Positions 47,357 through 58,002 are shown, numbered from the stretch's first letter. The stretch is DNA of 64,000 nucleotides from Psychrobacter pacificensis (GCF_900101915.1 NZ_FNAL01000009.1:52828-116827), one strand, 5' to 3'. Numbers and translations: made by a program. Notes: generated by a model not told the origin, from the letters alone.

Positions 47357-47455
47357 GGATGCATCTCCTAAAAGTCATAAAGGCCGTATCTATAGACACG
47401 ATTATTATCTAACGAAAGCTCATCATTACACGATGAAAAGAGAGAAGAATAAAGG

Positions 47456-47746
47456 TTAGATTTTTGTGTTTTTCTCTACATCAGTACGAACGAGCGCATC
47501 TTTATCAACGTTATCATCTGACGGCTCGGTATCAGCAGAAGGCTGAGACTGCACCGCGCGCTCATGAGCCTGCATGGTTTGCCTGCGCTCTTGACGATCA
47601 TCCAATATGATACGCTGTGATGCATTGTCCAAATCTTCGAACTGGTTTGATTTTACCGCATAACGCACCGCCCAGATGGCAACCACAAATAGCATGAGAC
47701 TTAATGGGATTAATAAAAATATACTGAGCATGGTAACTCTCTTCAA
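47456..47746 (-). CDS. ccoS: cbb3-type cytochrome oxidase assembly protein CcoS
   Basis: Small bitopic inner-membrane protein, 96 residues, needed for inserting cofactors into the cbb3 oxidase. The N-terminal motif IPLSLMLFVVAIWAVRYAVKSNQFEDLD with the following RIILDD is diagnostic. The rest is an unusually long acidic tail (Gln/Asp/Val-rich) of about 50 residues; the family average is about 55-70 in total. ccoNOPQ and ccoG/ccoI are not in the window. Probably co-transcribed with the SafE-type gene downstream. Confidence 0.9.
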   Translation of the reverse strand: MKRVTMLSIFLLIPLSLMLFVVAIWAVRYAVKSNQFEDLDNASQRIILDDRQERRQTMQAHERAVQSQPSADTEPSDDNVDKDALVRTDVEKNTKI

Positions 47747-47860
47747 TAGCAGTGTCTTTTATTATTATACACCCATCGCAAATGCAGTGGATGATCTGTA
47801 GCGATTAGAATGAGGCGTAGCATCATATGACGATATTAGCTGCGCGTTTAGTATAAAAAC

Positions 47861-48664
47861 CTATTCATCAGATGCTTTTTTGGCACTGCCTCGCGGTGTT
47901 AGGAGCTGCTGTGAAGTCACATCATCGGCGTGACGACAGTTCATTTGCGGACGTATCACATCCCGTAGATAGGCGGCGATTTCATAAACAGCCCGCCGTG
48001 AATGACTTAGGTTTTGCGCAGGTTTCATCCAGTCGCGTCTCACTGGCAATGGTGCGCTAAGCGGTGTGCTATTAATACCATTCAAGGCAAACTGTCTGCG
48101 CGCACGTGCCATATGATAACTATCAGTAATAAGGTAAACGTGATGAAGCGGAATACGCTTGGCTGTAAAACGGGCGTTTTCGCACGTATTCATACTGGCA
48201 TTTTCGCTTATCAGCCCATCGATACCATGCTCAATGAGCCATTGACCTAGCCAAGGGGCTTCAGCGCCGCTTAGTACAATAGGTAAGGGAAGATCGTGAT
48301 AGGCCCCAGCCGCGGTACGGACACGATTCAGGCTATAGCGATTGAGGATGATTTGATTGTTATTATCATTAGTTAGACCACCGCCTAATACCACGTAAGC
48401 AGTCGGCGGAGAGCTCATAGCAGCAGAAGGCATTTTTGGTAAAGGAAGAAGCGCAAATATATAGACAACGGCTTGTGAAAATAGCGGTGTGAACAAACTG
48501 ATTAGGACTAAAATAACAGACGTCGAGCCTAATACAAAGGTAATATTGATGATACGGAATAGCTTCACCATTCGTTCGGCTGAACGCAAATAGTTTCGCC
48601 ATAAGCGTTTAGACCATGATTGTTTAGACCACATGCTCAGGATATCCAATTGAGCCATCAGCAT
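47861..48664 (-). CDS. YdcF/DUF218 family membrane-anchored protein
   Basis: A DUF218 protein (ElyC/SanA/YdcF type) of 267 residues. One or two membrane helices at about 35-75 lead to a cytoplasmic-or-periplasmic DUF218 domain: AYVVLGGGLT, LPLPIVLSGAEAPWLGQ, ENASMNTCENARFT and VYLITDSYHMARARRQF. The fold is Rossmann-like; ElyC is tied to envelope biogenesis. Three ATGs open the frame (48664, 48658, 48634); 48658 has GGGTGA six bases upstream. The 5' end overlaps murB by up to 41 bases, implying coupled expression with murB. Confidence 0.85.
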   Translation of the reverse strand: MLMAQLDILSMWSKQSWSKRLWRNYLRSAERMVKLFRIINITFVLGSTSVILVLISLFTPLFSQAVVYIFALLPLPKMPSAAMSSPPTAYVVLGGGLTNDNNNQIILNRYSLNRVRTAAGAYHDLPLPIVLSGAEAPWLGQWLIEHGIDGLISENASMNTCENARFTAKRIPLHHVYLITDSYHMARARRQFALNGINSTPLSAPLPVRRDWMKPAQNLSHSRRAVYEIAAYLRDVIRPQMNCRHADDVTSQQLLTPRGSAKKASDE

Positions 48665-49772
48665 TCACCCAAACTGGCTCACGTGATAGCTGAATTGCAA
48701 ATTTCTCATAGACGATGTTGGCGATATAGCGCTGTGCTGTTTCCACATCTTCTTGAGTTGCTTGATAAGGAGTATGATTGGTCAGTACCAGCGCCTGATG
48801 TTTATGAGTCATGATAGGTGCGATGCCGCCCCCTTTTAATCCTGCTTGCTCGATGAGCCAACCTGCGGCAACTTTTACCATCGCGTCAGGCATCGGATAA
48901 CCAACGATAGCTGGATAAGTTGTTTGCAGCGCCGTAAATTGATCTTGACCAATAATAGGATTTTGAAAAAAACTGCCACAGTTAGGTAGCTGTTTTGGGT
49001 CTGGTAGCTTTTGTTGTCTAATATCTATAATGGCTTGCATAACGTCATGAGGATTGGCTTGCTCGCGCTCTTGTTGTTCCGCATAGCGCTGCGCCACAGT
49101 CTGTACATCTCCATAGCTGGCTAAAATATGGGTGGGATCTGTATGCAGTCTAAAAGCCACGCGGCTGATCAGCCATGTATTTGGCGTGCGTTTAAAGATA
49201 CTATCACGATAGTCAAATTGACAGTCGGCCGCTGATAAATGGTGCCAAGTTTGTGTCGGTAAATGATAGGCGCGTACATATTGTAAGCAGTCTTCTAATT
49301 GCACACCGTACGCACCAATATTTTGTACTGGCGCTGCACCAGTTAGGCCAGGTATGAGCGCAAGGTTTTCTAACCCATACCAGCCTTGATTGACTGTATG
49401 TACGACTAGATCATGCCAGTTTTCGCCCGCCATTACTTCGATATCAACATAATCGTCGGTTTGTGCAGTCAAATGAATACCGCGCATTTTGGGTTGCAAT
49501 ACCACTGCATTTAACGCTGCTGGTAATAAAACATTGCTACCGCCAGATAAGACAAATAATGACAGCTGATGCTCTACATCCTCTGCATAGGTTGCCATAA
49601 AGTCATCAAGCTGTGCCTCATTGGTCAACGTCACTACAGAGTCAGCGACACACGACAGTGCCATCGTATTGCTATGTGCCAAATCGACTGAATTACTGAC
49701 TAACAGAGTCGCTGATGAGTCATTTATAGTCATGGTCTGAGCGTCGAGATCAAGGCGTGCAGCTTGGGTCAT
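48624..49772 (-). CDS. murB: UDP-N-acetylenolpyruvoylglucosamine reductase
   Basis: FAD enzyme that reduces the enolpyruvyl group to give UDP-MurNAc. LVLSGGSNVLLPAA (FAD binding), ENLALIPGLTGAAPVQNIGAYGVQLED, FDYRDSIFK, the NCGSFFQNP catalytic Ser and the terminal Glu in LSREPVW are present. This is the type I (E. coli) form; 382 residues with about 40 extra at the N-terminus. The region before LTNEAQLDDF may not be part of the fold. The 3' end overlaps the DUF218 gene. Confidence 0.95.
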   Translation of the reverse strand: MTQAARLDLDAQTMTINDSSATLLVSNSVDLAHSNTMALSCVADSVVTLTNEAQLDDFMATYAEDVEHQLSLFVLSGGSNVLLPAALNAVVLQPKMRGIHLTAQTDDYVDIEVMAGENWHDLVVHTVNQGWYGLENLALIPGLTGAAPVQNIGAYGVQLEDCLQYVRAYHLPTQTWHHLSAADCQFDYRDSIFKRTPNTWLISRVAFRLHTDPTHILASYGDVQTVAQRYAEQQEREQANPHDVMQAIIDIRQQKLPDPKQLPNCGSFFQNPIIGQDQFTALQTTYPAIVGYPMPDAMVKVAAGWLIEQAGLKGGGIAPIMTHKHQALVLTNHTPYQATQEDVETAQRYIANIVYEKFAIQLSREPVWVNADGSIGYPEHVV

Positions 49773-49970
49773 AACATAGCCTATGGGGCAAAAGGATAAT
49801 AAATAATAAGGTAGCTATAGTTGATTCAATTTAAAAGAGATACAAGGCAGTTGAGTACAGACGTAACTGTGTTACTTCAAGCACGGTTAACGCTGCAGCT
49901 CTTTTATAGAGGATTAACCATATTATAGAGGATACCGGATGCAAGAGTAGCAGAAATATAGAATTTATAG

Positions 49971-50468
49971 CTAGCAAGCCTTCCAGCTTTCGATCCAAGC
50001 TTGGGCGCTTGATTCGATGCGCTCGATCACCTCTTCGAAATCATCGTTATCGCCTTTATATGGATCTGGCACATCACTGCCGCAATAGGTAGGGTCTTCT
50101 TCACTAAATAGGGCCAGCTTTGCCAAGTCCTCTTCTGACTCTGCCATGTCGTCTTTAATGGCTTGTAGGTCAGCCAAATTCTGTGAATCCATGGCTAAGA
50201 TCAAATCAAAATCACGGAAGTCATCGGCGCTGACTTGGCGTGCAACCAATTTATTAATTTTGTAGCCATGTGATTTCGCATGGCGCTGCGAACGTGGGTC
50301 AGGTTTGTCGCCGACATGTGAATCACTGGTACCTGCTGAGTCTATCTTTATTGAGAGTCCAGCAATCGCCGCTTGCTGACGGAAAACTTCCTCAGCGGTA
50401 GGGGAGCGGCAGATGTTTCCTAAACAAACCAATAATACAGACGAGGGAGTACAGGCTTTCATCAGCAT
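49971..50468 (-). CDS. Low-molecular-weight protein tyrosine phosphatase
   Basis: Phosphatase of 165 residues with the catalytic loop VCLGNICRSP at about 14-23 (Cys and Arg of C-x5-R) and the acid in DVPDPYKGD. The insert SEEDLAKLALFSEEDPTYCGSD is acidic. Bacterial members act on tyrosine kinases of polysaccharide export or as general phosphatases; no kinase or capsule gene is near, so the partner is unknown. Its start is preceded by ATAATATG without a clear ribosome site. Confidence 0.9.
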   Translation of the reverse strand: MLMKACTPSSVLLVCLGNICRSPTAEEVFRQQAAIAGLSIKIDSAGTSDSHVGDKPDPRSQRHAKSHGYKINKLVARQVSADDFRDFDLILAMDSQNLADLQAIKDDMAESEEDLAKLALFSEEDPTYCGSDVPDPYKGDNDDFEEVIERIESSAQAWIESWKAC

Positions 50469-50674
50469 AATATGACCTTCTATAACAAAAAAACATGCTA
50501 TAAGAAACCAGCACTGTTAATGCGGCTTTTATTAGCATGCAATCGATTGAACCAACGACTAGCGTAACGCTTAATCGCTTGAATGGCAAGGACAGAGACT
50601 AGACAATAGCGTCACTTAATACTGGGTTTATGACAATGCTATAGGTAACTGGGTGATGCGAGGGTAATGCTGTA

Positions 50675-51106
50675 TCAATCTTGATTGCTTTTGAAGCGCT
50701 GTAAGTCACGGCGCTCTTTTTTGTTGGGCTTATTATCAGGACGAGCAAGGTTGGCCAGTTTGCGCTGTTCAGCATAATAAGCACGCCGCGTTTCGCTCTC
50801 TTTGGTCTCTGAGTATAGCACCTCAGCGGCGGTCGCATTGCCCCGCTGTGCAGATAGCGCCTCAACAATGACAGTCTTTTCAGTCATGGCGGTCGCTGAG
50901 CCTTGACGAATGGTTAGCTCATCGCCGACTGAAATCTCTTTACTGGTCTTGACGCGGCTGCCACCATAATGCACACGTCCGCTTTCAATGGCTTGCTTGG
51001 CAAGGGTGCGTGTGCGGTAAAACCGAGCGGCCCATAACCATTTATCGAGACGAATTTTGACCAAACCTTGGGTGTTATCATCAGTATTTTTTTTCATAAA
51101 GCTCAC
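50675..51106 (-). CDS. S4-domain RNA-binding protein, Hsp15-like
   Basis: A 143-residue protein with an N-terminal S4 domain: VRLDKWLWAARFYRTRTLAKQAIESGRVHYGG. This is the alpha-L RNA-binding fold of HslR (Hsp15), which rescues stalled 50S subunits carrying peptidyl-tRNA. The C-terminus is highly basic (KPNKKERRDLQRF), as in Hsp15. E. coli's hslO partner is absent here. Assigned as HslR by similarity; length in E. coli is 133. Confidence 0.9.
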   Translation of the reverse strand: MSFMKKNTDDNTQGLVKIRLDKWLWAARFYRTRTLAKQAIESGRVHYGGSRVKTSKEISVGDELTIRQGSATAMTEKTVIVEALSAQRGNATAAEVLYSETKESETRRAYYAEQRKLANLARPDNKPNKKERRDLQRFKSNQD

Positions 51107-51268
51107 TCTGTATTTGTTTTTATATCAAATAATATGAGGGCATATTTGGTATTTACAAATAAGGTTTTGTGTTCGTCGCCGTCTGTAGCAGATTATAGAA
51201 AGTAAAAAGCGACCCATCATATGACAAGTCGCTTTTATAATAAGGTCTAAATATATCCCGTTAAGTCA

Positions 51269-52822
51269 TTATTTCAAAAATAACTGATAGCCAATATTGT
51301 CATTGACCGTCGTGCAGTCATAGCCGATGTCTAGTAAGGCGTCTTGTAGCTGACGAGAGTTGCTTTCTGAGGCTTGTAGACCAACCAGTACACGGCCTTC
51401 AGCGGCACCATGGTTGCGGTAATGGAATAAAGTGATATTAAAGTCATCGCCCAATTTTTCTAAGAAAGTCAGCAGGGCGCCCGGACGCTCTGGGAATATC
51501 ACTTGTAGTAACTGCTCGTTTTCGACCTTAGCGTGACCACCAATCAAATGACGGATATGTGACTTGGCGATATCATCGTCAGTCAGATCGTGAGCGGTAT
51601 AGCCATCATTTGCCAATTGAGTACTAATAGTTTGACGCTCTTTTTCACCTTCTTTTAATGCAATACCGACAAAGATTGAGGCAGGCTCCATTGAGTCTGG
51701 TGACTTTTTGCTATCGGCACGGTAGTTAAACTCAGTAATATTACGACCGTGCAGACTGCGGCAGAAGTTCAAGAAAGCGCCAGTTTGTTCTGGTATAGTA
51801 ACCCCAAAGATAGCTTCTTTTTTCTCGCCAATCTCAGTGCGCTCAGCAATATAACGCAGACGGTCAAAATTCATATTAGCGCCGCAAATGATGGCCGCGC
51901 AGTTTTTGCCTTGAATATTGTTCGCTGTGATATATTTTTTCATACCAGCAACTGCCAACGCACCTGCAGGCTCTACGATACTGCGGCTCTCCTCAAACAC
52001 ATCTTTGACTGCTGCGCAGACTTCATCGTTGCTACAGGTGACGACGTTAGGCTCCACGATAGGGCCTGAATTGTCACTTTTCTGAGTACGCACGACGTCA
52101 AAAGGCAGTTCACCAATTTGCGCGACTGCCACGCCATCGACGAACAGTCCGACTTGCTCAAGTTTGACACGTTCACCCGTTTCAAGTGCGGCTTTTAGGC
52201 AAGCTGATTGTTCCGCTTCTACCGCGATCACTTTGACATGCGGTGCCACTTCTCCCAAAAATGCGGCGACACCTGAGATGAGACCGCCACCACCAACGGC
52301 AACAAACACATAATCCATGTTACGCCACTGTTGGGTCAACTCAAGCGCGATGGTTCCTTGCCCAGCAATCACCAATTCATCATCATAAGGCGGTATAAAG
52401 GTCAGGCCCTCGCGCTCAGCACGATCTATTGCATAGCGGTTTGCTTGATCAAAACTATCGCCATGCAGATCGACATTGCCACCAAGCGCTCTGACGGCTT
52501 CTACCTTAATATCAGGCGTAGTCGTTGGCATAACGATGATGTTGTTTAGTGACAGTTTGCGCGCAGAGTAAGCCACGCCTTGAGCATGGTTGCCTGCTGA
52601 GGCGCAGATAACGCCGCGCGCTTTTTGCTCATCGCTTAGCTGACTGATACGGTTGTAGGCACCTCGTAACTTAAAAGATTTGACAGGTTGTAAGTCTTCA
52701 CGTTTAAAACGAATGTCATTGGCAAAACGTTGGGTCAGCTTGGGCGCCGTTTCAAGTGGTGTTTGAATCGCAACGTCATAGACGGTGGCTTGTAGTATGG
52801 CTCGTACCCAGTGTGACAGCAT
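51269..52822 (-). CDS. ilvA: Threonine dehydratase, biosynthetic
   Basis: PLP enzyme making 2-oxobutanoate, the first step of isoleucine synthesis. RFANDIRFKREDLQPVKSFKLRGAYN holds the PLP lysine; VAVGGGGLISGVAAFL is the phosphate-binding loop. Two C-terminal ACT-like regulatory repeats (about 340-420 and 430-517) mark the isoleucine-sensitive biosynthetic form rather than the catabolic TdcB. 517 residues, equal to E. coli IlvA. It stands alone here, divergent from rpiA. The ilvA-rpiA neighbourhood is common in this family of bacteria. Confidence 0.96.
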   Translation of the reverse strand: MLSHWVRAILQATVYDVAIQTPLETAPKLTQRFANDIRFKREDLQPVKSFKLRGAYNRISQLSDEQKARGVICASAGNHAQGVAYSARKLSLNNIIVMPTTTPDIKVEAVRALGGNVDLHGDSFDQANRYAIDRAEREGLTFIPPYDDELVIAGQGTIALELTQQWRNMDYVFVAVGGGGLISGVAAFLGEVAPHVKVIAVEAEQSACLKAALETGERVKLEQVGLFVDGVAVAQIGELPFDVVRTQKSDNSGPIVEPNVVTCSNDEVCAAVKDVFEESRSIVEPAGALAVAGMKKYITANNIQGKNCAAIICGANMNFDRLRYIAERTEIGEKKEAIFGVTIPEQTGAFLNFCRSLHGRNITEFNYRADSKKSPDSMEPASIFVGIALKEGEKERQTISTQLANDGYTAHDLTDDDIAKSHIRHLIGGHAKVENEQLLQVIFPERPGALLTFLEKLGDDFNITLFHYRNHGAAEGRVLVGLQASESNSRQLQDALLDIGYDCTTVNDNIGYQLFLK

Positions 52823-53033
52823 AGTAATCCCTAAACAGAATGAATATAAAAATGAAATAGATTAGCCTATGCTGATTTTGAGTATCTTGCAAGACTCAAT
52901 TGCAGTTTTCTTGGGATTTTATGCCTGAATGAATATAAAGTGAAAGCGTGTGGTGAAGAACGTTGTGAGATAAGTATTATATGACTACCGAATTAGAATT
53001 GTGATTGCGCTAACATCGATCAATATCATCGGT

Positions 53034-53039
53034 TATAAT
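53034..53039 (+). promoter_or_regulatory. Probable -10 hexamer of rpiA
   Basis: TATAAT 69 bases before the start codon, without a convincing -35. The position fits a monocistronic rpiA. Confidence 0.35.
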
Positions 53040-53107
53040 AGCCACGCATTTTATTTGTTTTAGCCTTTTACTTTTTTTAAGACCATACGTTTATTTTCCA
53101 AGGATTT

Positions 53108-53770
53108 ATGATGAGTGATCAGCAAGCACAAAAGCAAGCCGCCGCCCGCGCTGCCCTAAGCTATATCGAAGATGATATGATACTTGGGGTGGGGACGGGT
53201 AGTACGGTCAACTGTTTGATTGAGTTGTTGCCACAATTGAAGCTTGCTGGTGCGGTTGCCAGCTCACAGGTGACTGAAGACAAACTGCGTGCGCTTGGTA
53301 TCGAAATTGTTGATCTAAACTTTGCTGGTACGCTTGATGTTTATATCGATGGTGCTGATGAGGTCAATGAGCACTTGCAACTTATCAAAGGCGGCGGCGG
53401 TGCATTGACTCGCGAAAAGATCGTCGCGGCTGCTTCCAAAAAGTTTGTGTGTATGGTTGATGAGAGCAAAAGCGTTGAGATCTTAGGTCGCGCGTTTCCA
53501 GTGCCGATTGAAGTCCTGCCGCAAGCGCGCTCTTATGTCGCGCGTCAATTAGCAAAATTGGGCGGTGAGCCTGTCTATCGTGAAGACTTTGTCACTGATT
53601 ACGGCAACGTTATTCTAGATACTTATGACTTGGATGTGAGTAATCCAATCGCGCTTGAAAAAGAGCTGAATAATATCGTGGGTGTGGTCTGTAATGGTAT
53701 CTTTGCGGCAAACCAAGCGGATGTGCTATTAAAAGCCAGTGCAGATGGCGTAACAACGCTTACGCGCTAA
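53108..53770 (+). CDS. rpiA: Ribose-5-phosphate isomerase A
   Basis: Interconverts ribose 5-phosphate and ribulose 5-phosphate in the pentose phosphate pathway. [40 protein letters not shown] and the [14 protein letters not shown] block are intact; the catalytic Glu and Lys are in the [10 protein letters not shown] loop. 220 residues, as in E. coli (219). The ATG is preceded by AAGGA; a second ATG directly follows. Confidence 0.97.
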   Translation: MMSDQQAQKQAAARAALSYIEDDMILGVGTGSTVNCLIELLPQLKLAGAVASSQVTEDKLRALGIEIVDLNFAGTLDVYIDGADEVNEHLQLIKGGGGALTREKIVAAASKKFVCMVDESKSVEILGRAFPVPIEVLPQARSYVARQLAKLGGEPVYREDFVTDYGNVILDTYDLDVSNPIALEKELNNIVGVVCNGIFAANQADVLLKASADGVTTLTR

Positions 53771-53810
53771 TACAGTCTCAAGAATACAGTCTCAAGCCAT
53801 TTTTACAGAT

Positions 53811-53841
53811 AAAAAGCCGTCCAAATCTGAACGGCTTTTTT
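53811..53841. terminator. Bidirectional terminator, rpiA / argF
   Basis: A perfect 10-bp stem (aaaaagccgt / acggcttttt) with a 10-base loop and T runs on both sides. A 12-base direct repeat (tacagtctcaag) lies just before it at 53771-53782 and 53785-53796. Confidence 0.9.
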
Positions 53842-53889
53842 ATTTATGAACGGACTAATAACTTATCTTACTGTTTTTTACACGGTAAG

Positions 53890-54813
53890 TTAGGCAGGTA
53901 GTTTGATTTTGTCTTTTAGCAAAAACTCCATCAAGGCTTTTTGCGCATGTAGACGATTTTCGGCTTCATCCCACACAACAGAGCGCGGATCATTTAGCAT
54001 ATCATGAGAGATCTCCTCACCACGATGGGCGGGCAGACAGTGCATAAACACCACTTCAGGGTCGGCTTTGTCTAGTAGAGACGGCGTCACTTGATAAGGG
54101 GCAAAACGACGTGCGCGCGTATTTTGCTCGGACTCTTGACCCATACTTGCCCATACATCGGTGACAATCAAATTAGAATCTTTGGCTGCGTCTTGTACGT
54201 TTTCGACCAAGCTCACGCAATGTGAGAAGCGTTCCATAAGTTTCGGATCAGGCTCGAACCCATAAGGCGCTGCCACGCGTAATTCAAAACCAAACTGATT
54301 GGCGGCTTGCATAAATGACGAGCACATATTGTTGCCGTCACCGACCCACGTGACGATCTTATTTTCGATGCTACCGCGATGCTCATAATAAGTCTGCATA
54401 TCAGCAAGCAATTGACAAGGATGGTATTCATCGGTCAACGCATTGATAATAGGGACGCTTGAGTATTCAGCAAAGGTCTCGACTTTTTCGTGCCCAAAGG
54501 TACGAATCATAATGATATCAACCATGCTGGAGATCACGCGTGCTGAGTCTTCTAATGGCTCACCGCGACCGAGCTGCGTATCGTTGGGTGATAAAAATAT
54601 AGCATTACCACCAAATTGACCCATGCCGGTCTCAAATGAGATACGGGTACGCGTTGAAGATTTTTCAAATATCATGCCAAGCGTACGACCAACGAAAGGC
54701 TGATATATCTCGCCTGCGTGTTGCATCTTACGCAATTCGCTTGCGCGTTTGATTAAGTTTTCTAGTTCTTGTTTGGTTAAATCAGATAAGGTTAAAAAAT
54801 GGCGCAAACTCAT
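53890..54813 (-). CDS. argF: Ornithine carbamoyltransferase
   Basis: Makes citrulline from ornithine and carbamoyl phosphate. [10 protein letters not shown] binds carbamoyl phosphate; [21 protein letters not shown] and the [10 protein letters not shown] loop with the catalytic Cys are present. 307 residues equals the family standard. Anabolic, as there is no arcA or arcC nearby. Single gene; no ARG box was recognised in the 216-base gap upstream. Confidence 0.96.
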   Translation of the reverse strand: MSLRHFLTLSDLTKQELENLIKRASELRKMQHAGEIYQPFVGRTLGMIFEKSSTRTRISFETGMGQFGGNAIFLSPNDTQLGRGEPLEDSARVISSMVDIIMIRTFGHEKVETFAEYSSVPIINALTDEYHPCQLLADMQTYYEHRGSIENKIVTWVGDGNNMCSSFMQAANQFGFELRVAAPYGFEPDPKLMERFSHCVSLVENVQDAAKDSNLIVTDVWASMGQESEQNTRARRFAPYQVTPSLLDKADPEVVFMHCLPAHRGEEISHDMLNDPRSVVWDEAENRLHAQKALMEFLLKDKIKLPA

Positions 54814-55029
54814 AGTAATCCTAGCAGTCGATCGCAGTCAGTGAAACGTCATCAGTCTTCAATATCATCGCGTCAGTGCGTATACTGGGTTGACAACAAA
54901 CTTTTAGTATAGCGTATTTACTTTCAATGTAAACGTGCAATTTTATCAAGATCGAATGGCTTGCTAAATAGACCGAAATCGCATTAGCAAGCCATAGTAC
55001 TCGTATGCTAATGCCTGTGCCGTTAATGA

Positions 55030-56136
55030 TTATGCCTGTGTACGGTTTGGACGTATGCTGAGGCGACATAACAGCTCATAGCTAATCGTTCCAGCATGAC
55101 CTGCCACTTCATCGACACGCGGCGCATCGCCCCAGAGCATGACTTTGCTATCCAAAGCAAGGCTTTCAGGCGTTTTGCTGACATCAATGACGATCATATC
55201 CATTGCCACACGCCCAATCACAGGACAACGGTAGCTTTGATTGTCGTTAGTATCGATGACGGTGACATAAGCGTCGTCACTTATTACACGCGGGTAGCCG
55301 TCTCCGTAACCCACACTCACGAGAGCGGTTCTGGTGTCTTGCTGCGCACGCCAGCGGCTACCATAGCCGATCGCATCATTGGCACTGACCGTTTGTAATG
55401 CCATAATTTGAGCACTAAATTCCATCGCGGGCTGCAAGTCTAACTCTTGTGCGCTTTTATCGACGACAGGCGAGCTACCGTATAAGATGATGCCTGGGCG
55501 TACCCAATCATAATGGTACTCTGGGAAGTTGACGATGCCAGCAGAGTTGCATAATGAGCCTTTGATATCTAGGCTAATGGTATCTTTCAAAGTCGCAAGT
55601 ACGCTTGAGAAGCGCTCAATCTGCATGGCATTTAATGGATGGTCATGATCATCAGCATTGGCAAAATGGGTGGCTAGGATCAGCTGATAACCTGCTTCAT
55701 GCAAACGCTTGGCTGCTGATAGCACACCCTCAGCATTGAAACCCAAACGGTTCATACCTGTATTATATTTTAGCCAAACCACATTAGTTGCACTACCAGC
55801 TGGCGGGAAGTTTTGTAGTGCCCATTCTAACTGTGGTCCGTGGTGAATCACGCAGCTAATATCATGATCAATGGCTTGTTGCCACTCATCAGCGCTAAAT
55901 GCCCCTTCTACTAGACCAATGGTTTTCTCCCAACCTAATTGTCTGGCTTCTAATGCTTCGGTTAAAGTCGCAACCCCAATACCATCTGCTTGCTGCAGGG
56001 CTGGTAATACCGCCGCCACGCCATGCCCATACGCATTGGATTTGACCATCGCTAAGACTTTTGCTTGCGGTGCGCGTTGTTTTACTTGATTGAGATTATG
56101 AGTAATGGCTTTTGGTTTTATGGTAATGGTGCGCAT
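55030..56136 (-). CDS. alr: Alanine racemase
   Basis: PLP enzyme supplying D-alanine for peptidoglycan. MVKSNAYGHG holds the PLP lysine; the catalytic Tyr lies in NDAIGYGSRW and the FSAQIMAL and GDGYPR segments are typical. I start at ATG 56136, which has AAGG six bases upstream and gives 368 residues (E. coli 359). An in-frame ATG at 56190 would add an 18-residue hydrophobic stretch (MMLYWLYHF...), but has no ribosome site and no family counterpart. dnaB lies 165 bases upstream on the same strand, as in E. coli. Confidence 0.95.
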   Translation of the reverse strand: MRTITIKPKAITHNLNQVKQRAPQAKVLAMVKSNAYGHGVAAVLPALQQADGIGVATLTEALEARQLGWEKTIGLVEGAFSADEWQQAIDHDISCVIHHGPQLEWALQNFPPAGSATNVVWLKYNTGMNRLGFNAEGVLSAAKRLHEAGYQLILATHFANADDHDHPLNAMQIERFSSVLATLKDTISLDIKGSLCNSAGIVNFPEYHYDWVRPGIILYGSSPVVDKSAQELDLQPAMEFSAQIMALQTVSANDAIGYGSRWRAQQDTRTALVSVGYGDGYPRVISDDAYVTVIDTNDNQSYRCPVIGRVAMDMIVIDVSKTPESLALDSKVMLWGDAPRVDEVAGHAGTISYELLCRLSIRPNRTQA

Positions 56137-56300
56137 AATCGCCTTCTTTATGAGTAGAATTATGAAGTGATAAAGCCAGTACAGCATCAATGGAGTTGAT
56201 ACTATACTGGCTATGTGGTTAAAGCTACTTACTAACTTGTGAGTAAGCCAAAATCGGTATGGGCTTACATTTTACTAAGACTTAAATGTTATAACGCTGA

Positions 56301-57704
56301 TTACTCATCATTCTCAAAACTGACGCCTTGATAGTATTCTGGCGTTAGATTAATGAAGCGGGTGAATTGACCTTCAAAACCCAAGCGTACGGTACCAATA
56401 GGGCCGTTACGCTGCTTGCCGATAATAATTTCCGCCACACCTTTGTGGTCTGAGTTTTCATTATAAACCTCATCACGATAGATGAACATAATCAAATCGG
56501 CATCCTGCTCAATTGCACCAGACTCACGTAGATCCGACATAATTGGGCGTTTATTTGGACGGTTTTCTAGACTACGATTAAGCTGTGACAACGCAATCAC
56601 GGGACATTCAAGCTCACGTGCGAGCGCCTTTAGACTGCGCGAAATCTCAGAAATCTCGCCAACACGGTTGCCATCTAGGCTCGGCACTTTCATCAGCTGA
56701 AGATAATCGACCACGATAGCACCCAAGCGCCCATCATGGTTTTTGGCAATACGTCGACAGCGTGAGCGCATCTCGGATGGCGGCAAGGCGGTACTGTCAT
56801 CAATATATAAATGCTTAGACTGTAGATGCTGAATGGCGTTCATCATCTTTGCCCACTCATCTTCATTCATTTGCCCAGAACGTAGATGCGTCTGGTTAAT
56901 CGCGCCCCATGAAGACAGCAAACGCATGACAATAGACTCTGCCGGCATCTCCATCGAAAACACCACAACAGGCAAATCTTCATTAAATAAAATCCCTTCT
57001 GCCAAGTTCATTGCAAAAGTGGTTTTACCCATAGAAGGACGAGCGGCGACGATAATCAAGTCGCCTGATTGTAGCCCTTGCGTTTTATTATTCAGCTCGA
57101 CAAATGGCGTTTGTAAACCAATCATGCCATCGGGGTTGGATTTTAGCTCTTGAATTTGATCGATAACATTGGTTAAGACCGAAGTAATACCGACAGGGCC
57201 ACGCTGTTCCGCGCGTTTGTTATGCTGCTCATTGATGCTAAATATCTTACCTTCGACATTGTCCAAGATATCACTAACGCTTTGGTCTTTTGGATTGTAG
57301 GCCAGCGCTAGCATGTCATTACCCGTGGTAATGAGCTGACGCAGCGTTGAGAGCTCACGTACGCGCTGAGCGTAAGCAGTCAGGTTAAACAAGGTCGCCG
57401 GACTTTGGCTCAAAATATCAGCTAAGTAGCTGTCCCCACCTGCACCTTTGAGTAACTTTTGCGCCTCTAACCAGTCGTGTACCATGACCGTATCATAAGG
57501 CTCATTAACGGCTGCAAGGTGAGCAATCGCATCAAAAATATATTGATGTCGCCCCGCATAAAAGTCATCTTTGGTGACGATATCGGCAATCTTGTCGTAC
57601 GCCTCTTCGATACTCATCAAAGACGCGAGCAATGCCTTTTCAATATCGATATTGTGCGGCGGTGTCTGATTGAGTAAGTCGTCGGTTTTGTCGTTTTCTG
57701 CCAT
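56301..57704 (-). CDS. dnaB: Replicative DNA helicase DnaB
   Basis: Hexameric helicase of the replication fork. The N-terminal domain (NIDIEKALLASLMS) is followed by the RecA-type motor with Walker A AARPSMGKTTFAMNLAEG near residue 220, VVDYLQLM (Walker B), LSQLNRSLENRPNKRP, and SGAIEQDADLIMFIYRDE. 467 residues matches E. coli DnaB (471). No intein. Probably co-transcribed with alr. Confidence 0.97.
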   Translation of the reverse strand: MAENDKTDDLLNQTPPHNIDIEKALLASLMSIEEAYDKIADIVTKDDFYAGRHQYIFDAIAHLAAVNEPYDTVMVHDWLEAQKLLKGAGGDSYLADILSQSPATLFNLTAYAQRVRELSTLRQLITTGNDMLALAYNPKDQSVSDILDNVEGKIFSINEQHNKRAEQRGPVGITSVLTNVIDQIQELKSNPDGMIGLQTPFVELNNKTQGLQSGDLIIVAARPSMGKTTFAMNLAEGILFNEDLPVVVFSMEMPAESIVMRLLSSWGAINQTHLRSGQMNEDEWAKMMNAIQHLQSKHLYIDDSTALPPSEMRSRCRRIAKNHDGRLGAIVVDYLQLMKVPSLDGNRVGEISEISRSLKALARELECPVIALSQLNRSLENRPNKRPIMSDLRESGAIEQDADLIMFIYRDEVYNENSDHKGVAEIIIGKQRNGPIGTVRLGFEGQFTRFINLTPEYYQGVSFENDE

Positions 57705-58002
57705 GAGTGCCTAATGAGTCAAAATGGGTATAAAAAAAGATGTCGATGGTAGCGCAAAACAGATATGGTACATCTCTACGGTAGATGTACCAAAACGTGG
57801 TTTTAGATTTGCCTGCAAATGCTACAATCAGAAGCGAAAGTTTAACACATAATGTGATTTTTTAGGCTGGGTAAGCAACTAAATCTACAGTGATTGTTAT
57901 GCATAAAATAAGAGACCGCATCCATTGTCTAAACGTAACAACTGAAAATATTGACGATAAATATAATAAAATCAAAAATTTAAATAAAATAAGGCTATTG
58001 CT

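Noticed and set aside
56137..56190. Upstream extension of alr with a hydrophobic segment
   Set aside because: No ribosome site; the ATG at 56136 has AAGG at good spacing and matches the usual start of the family.
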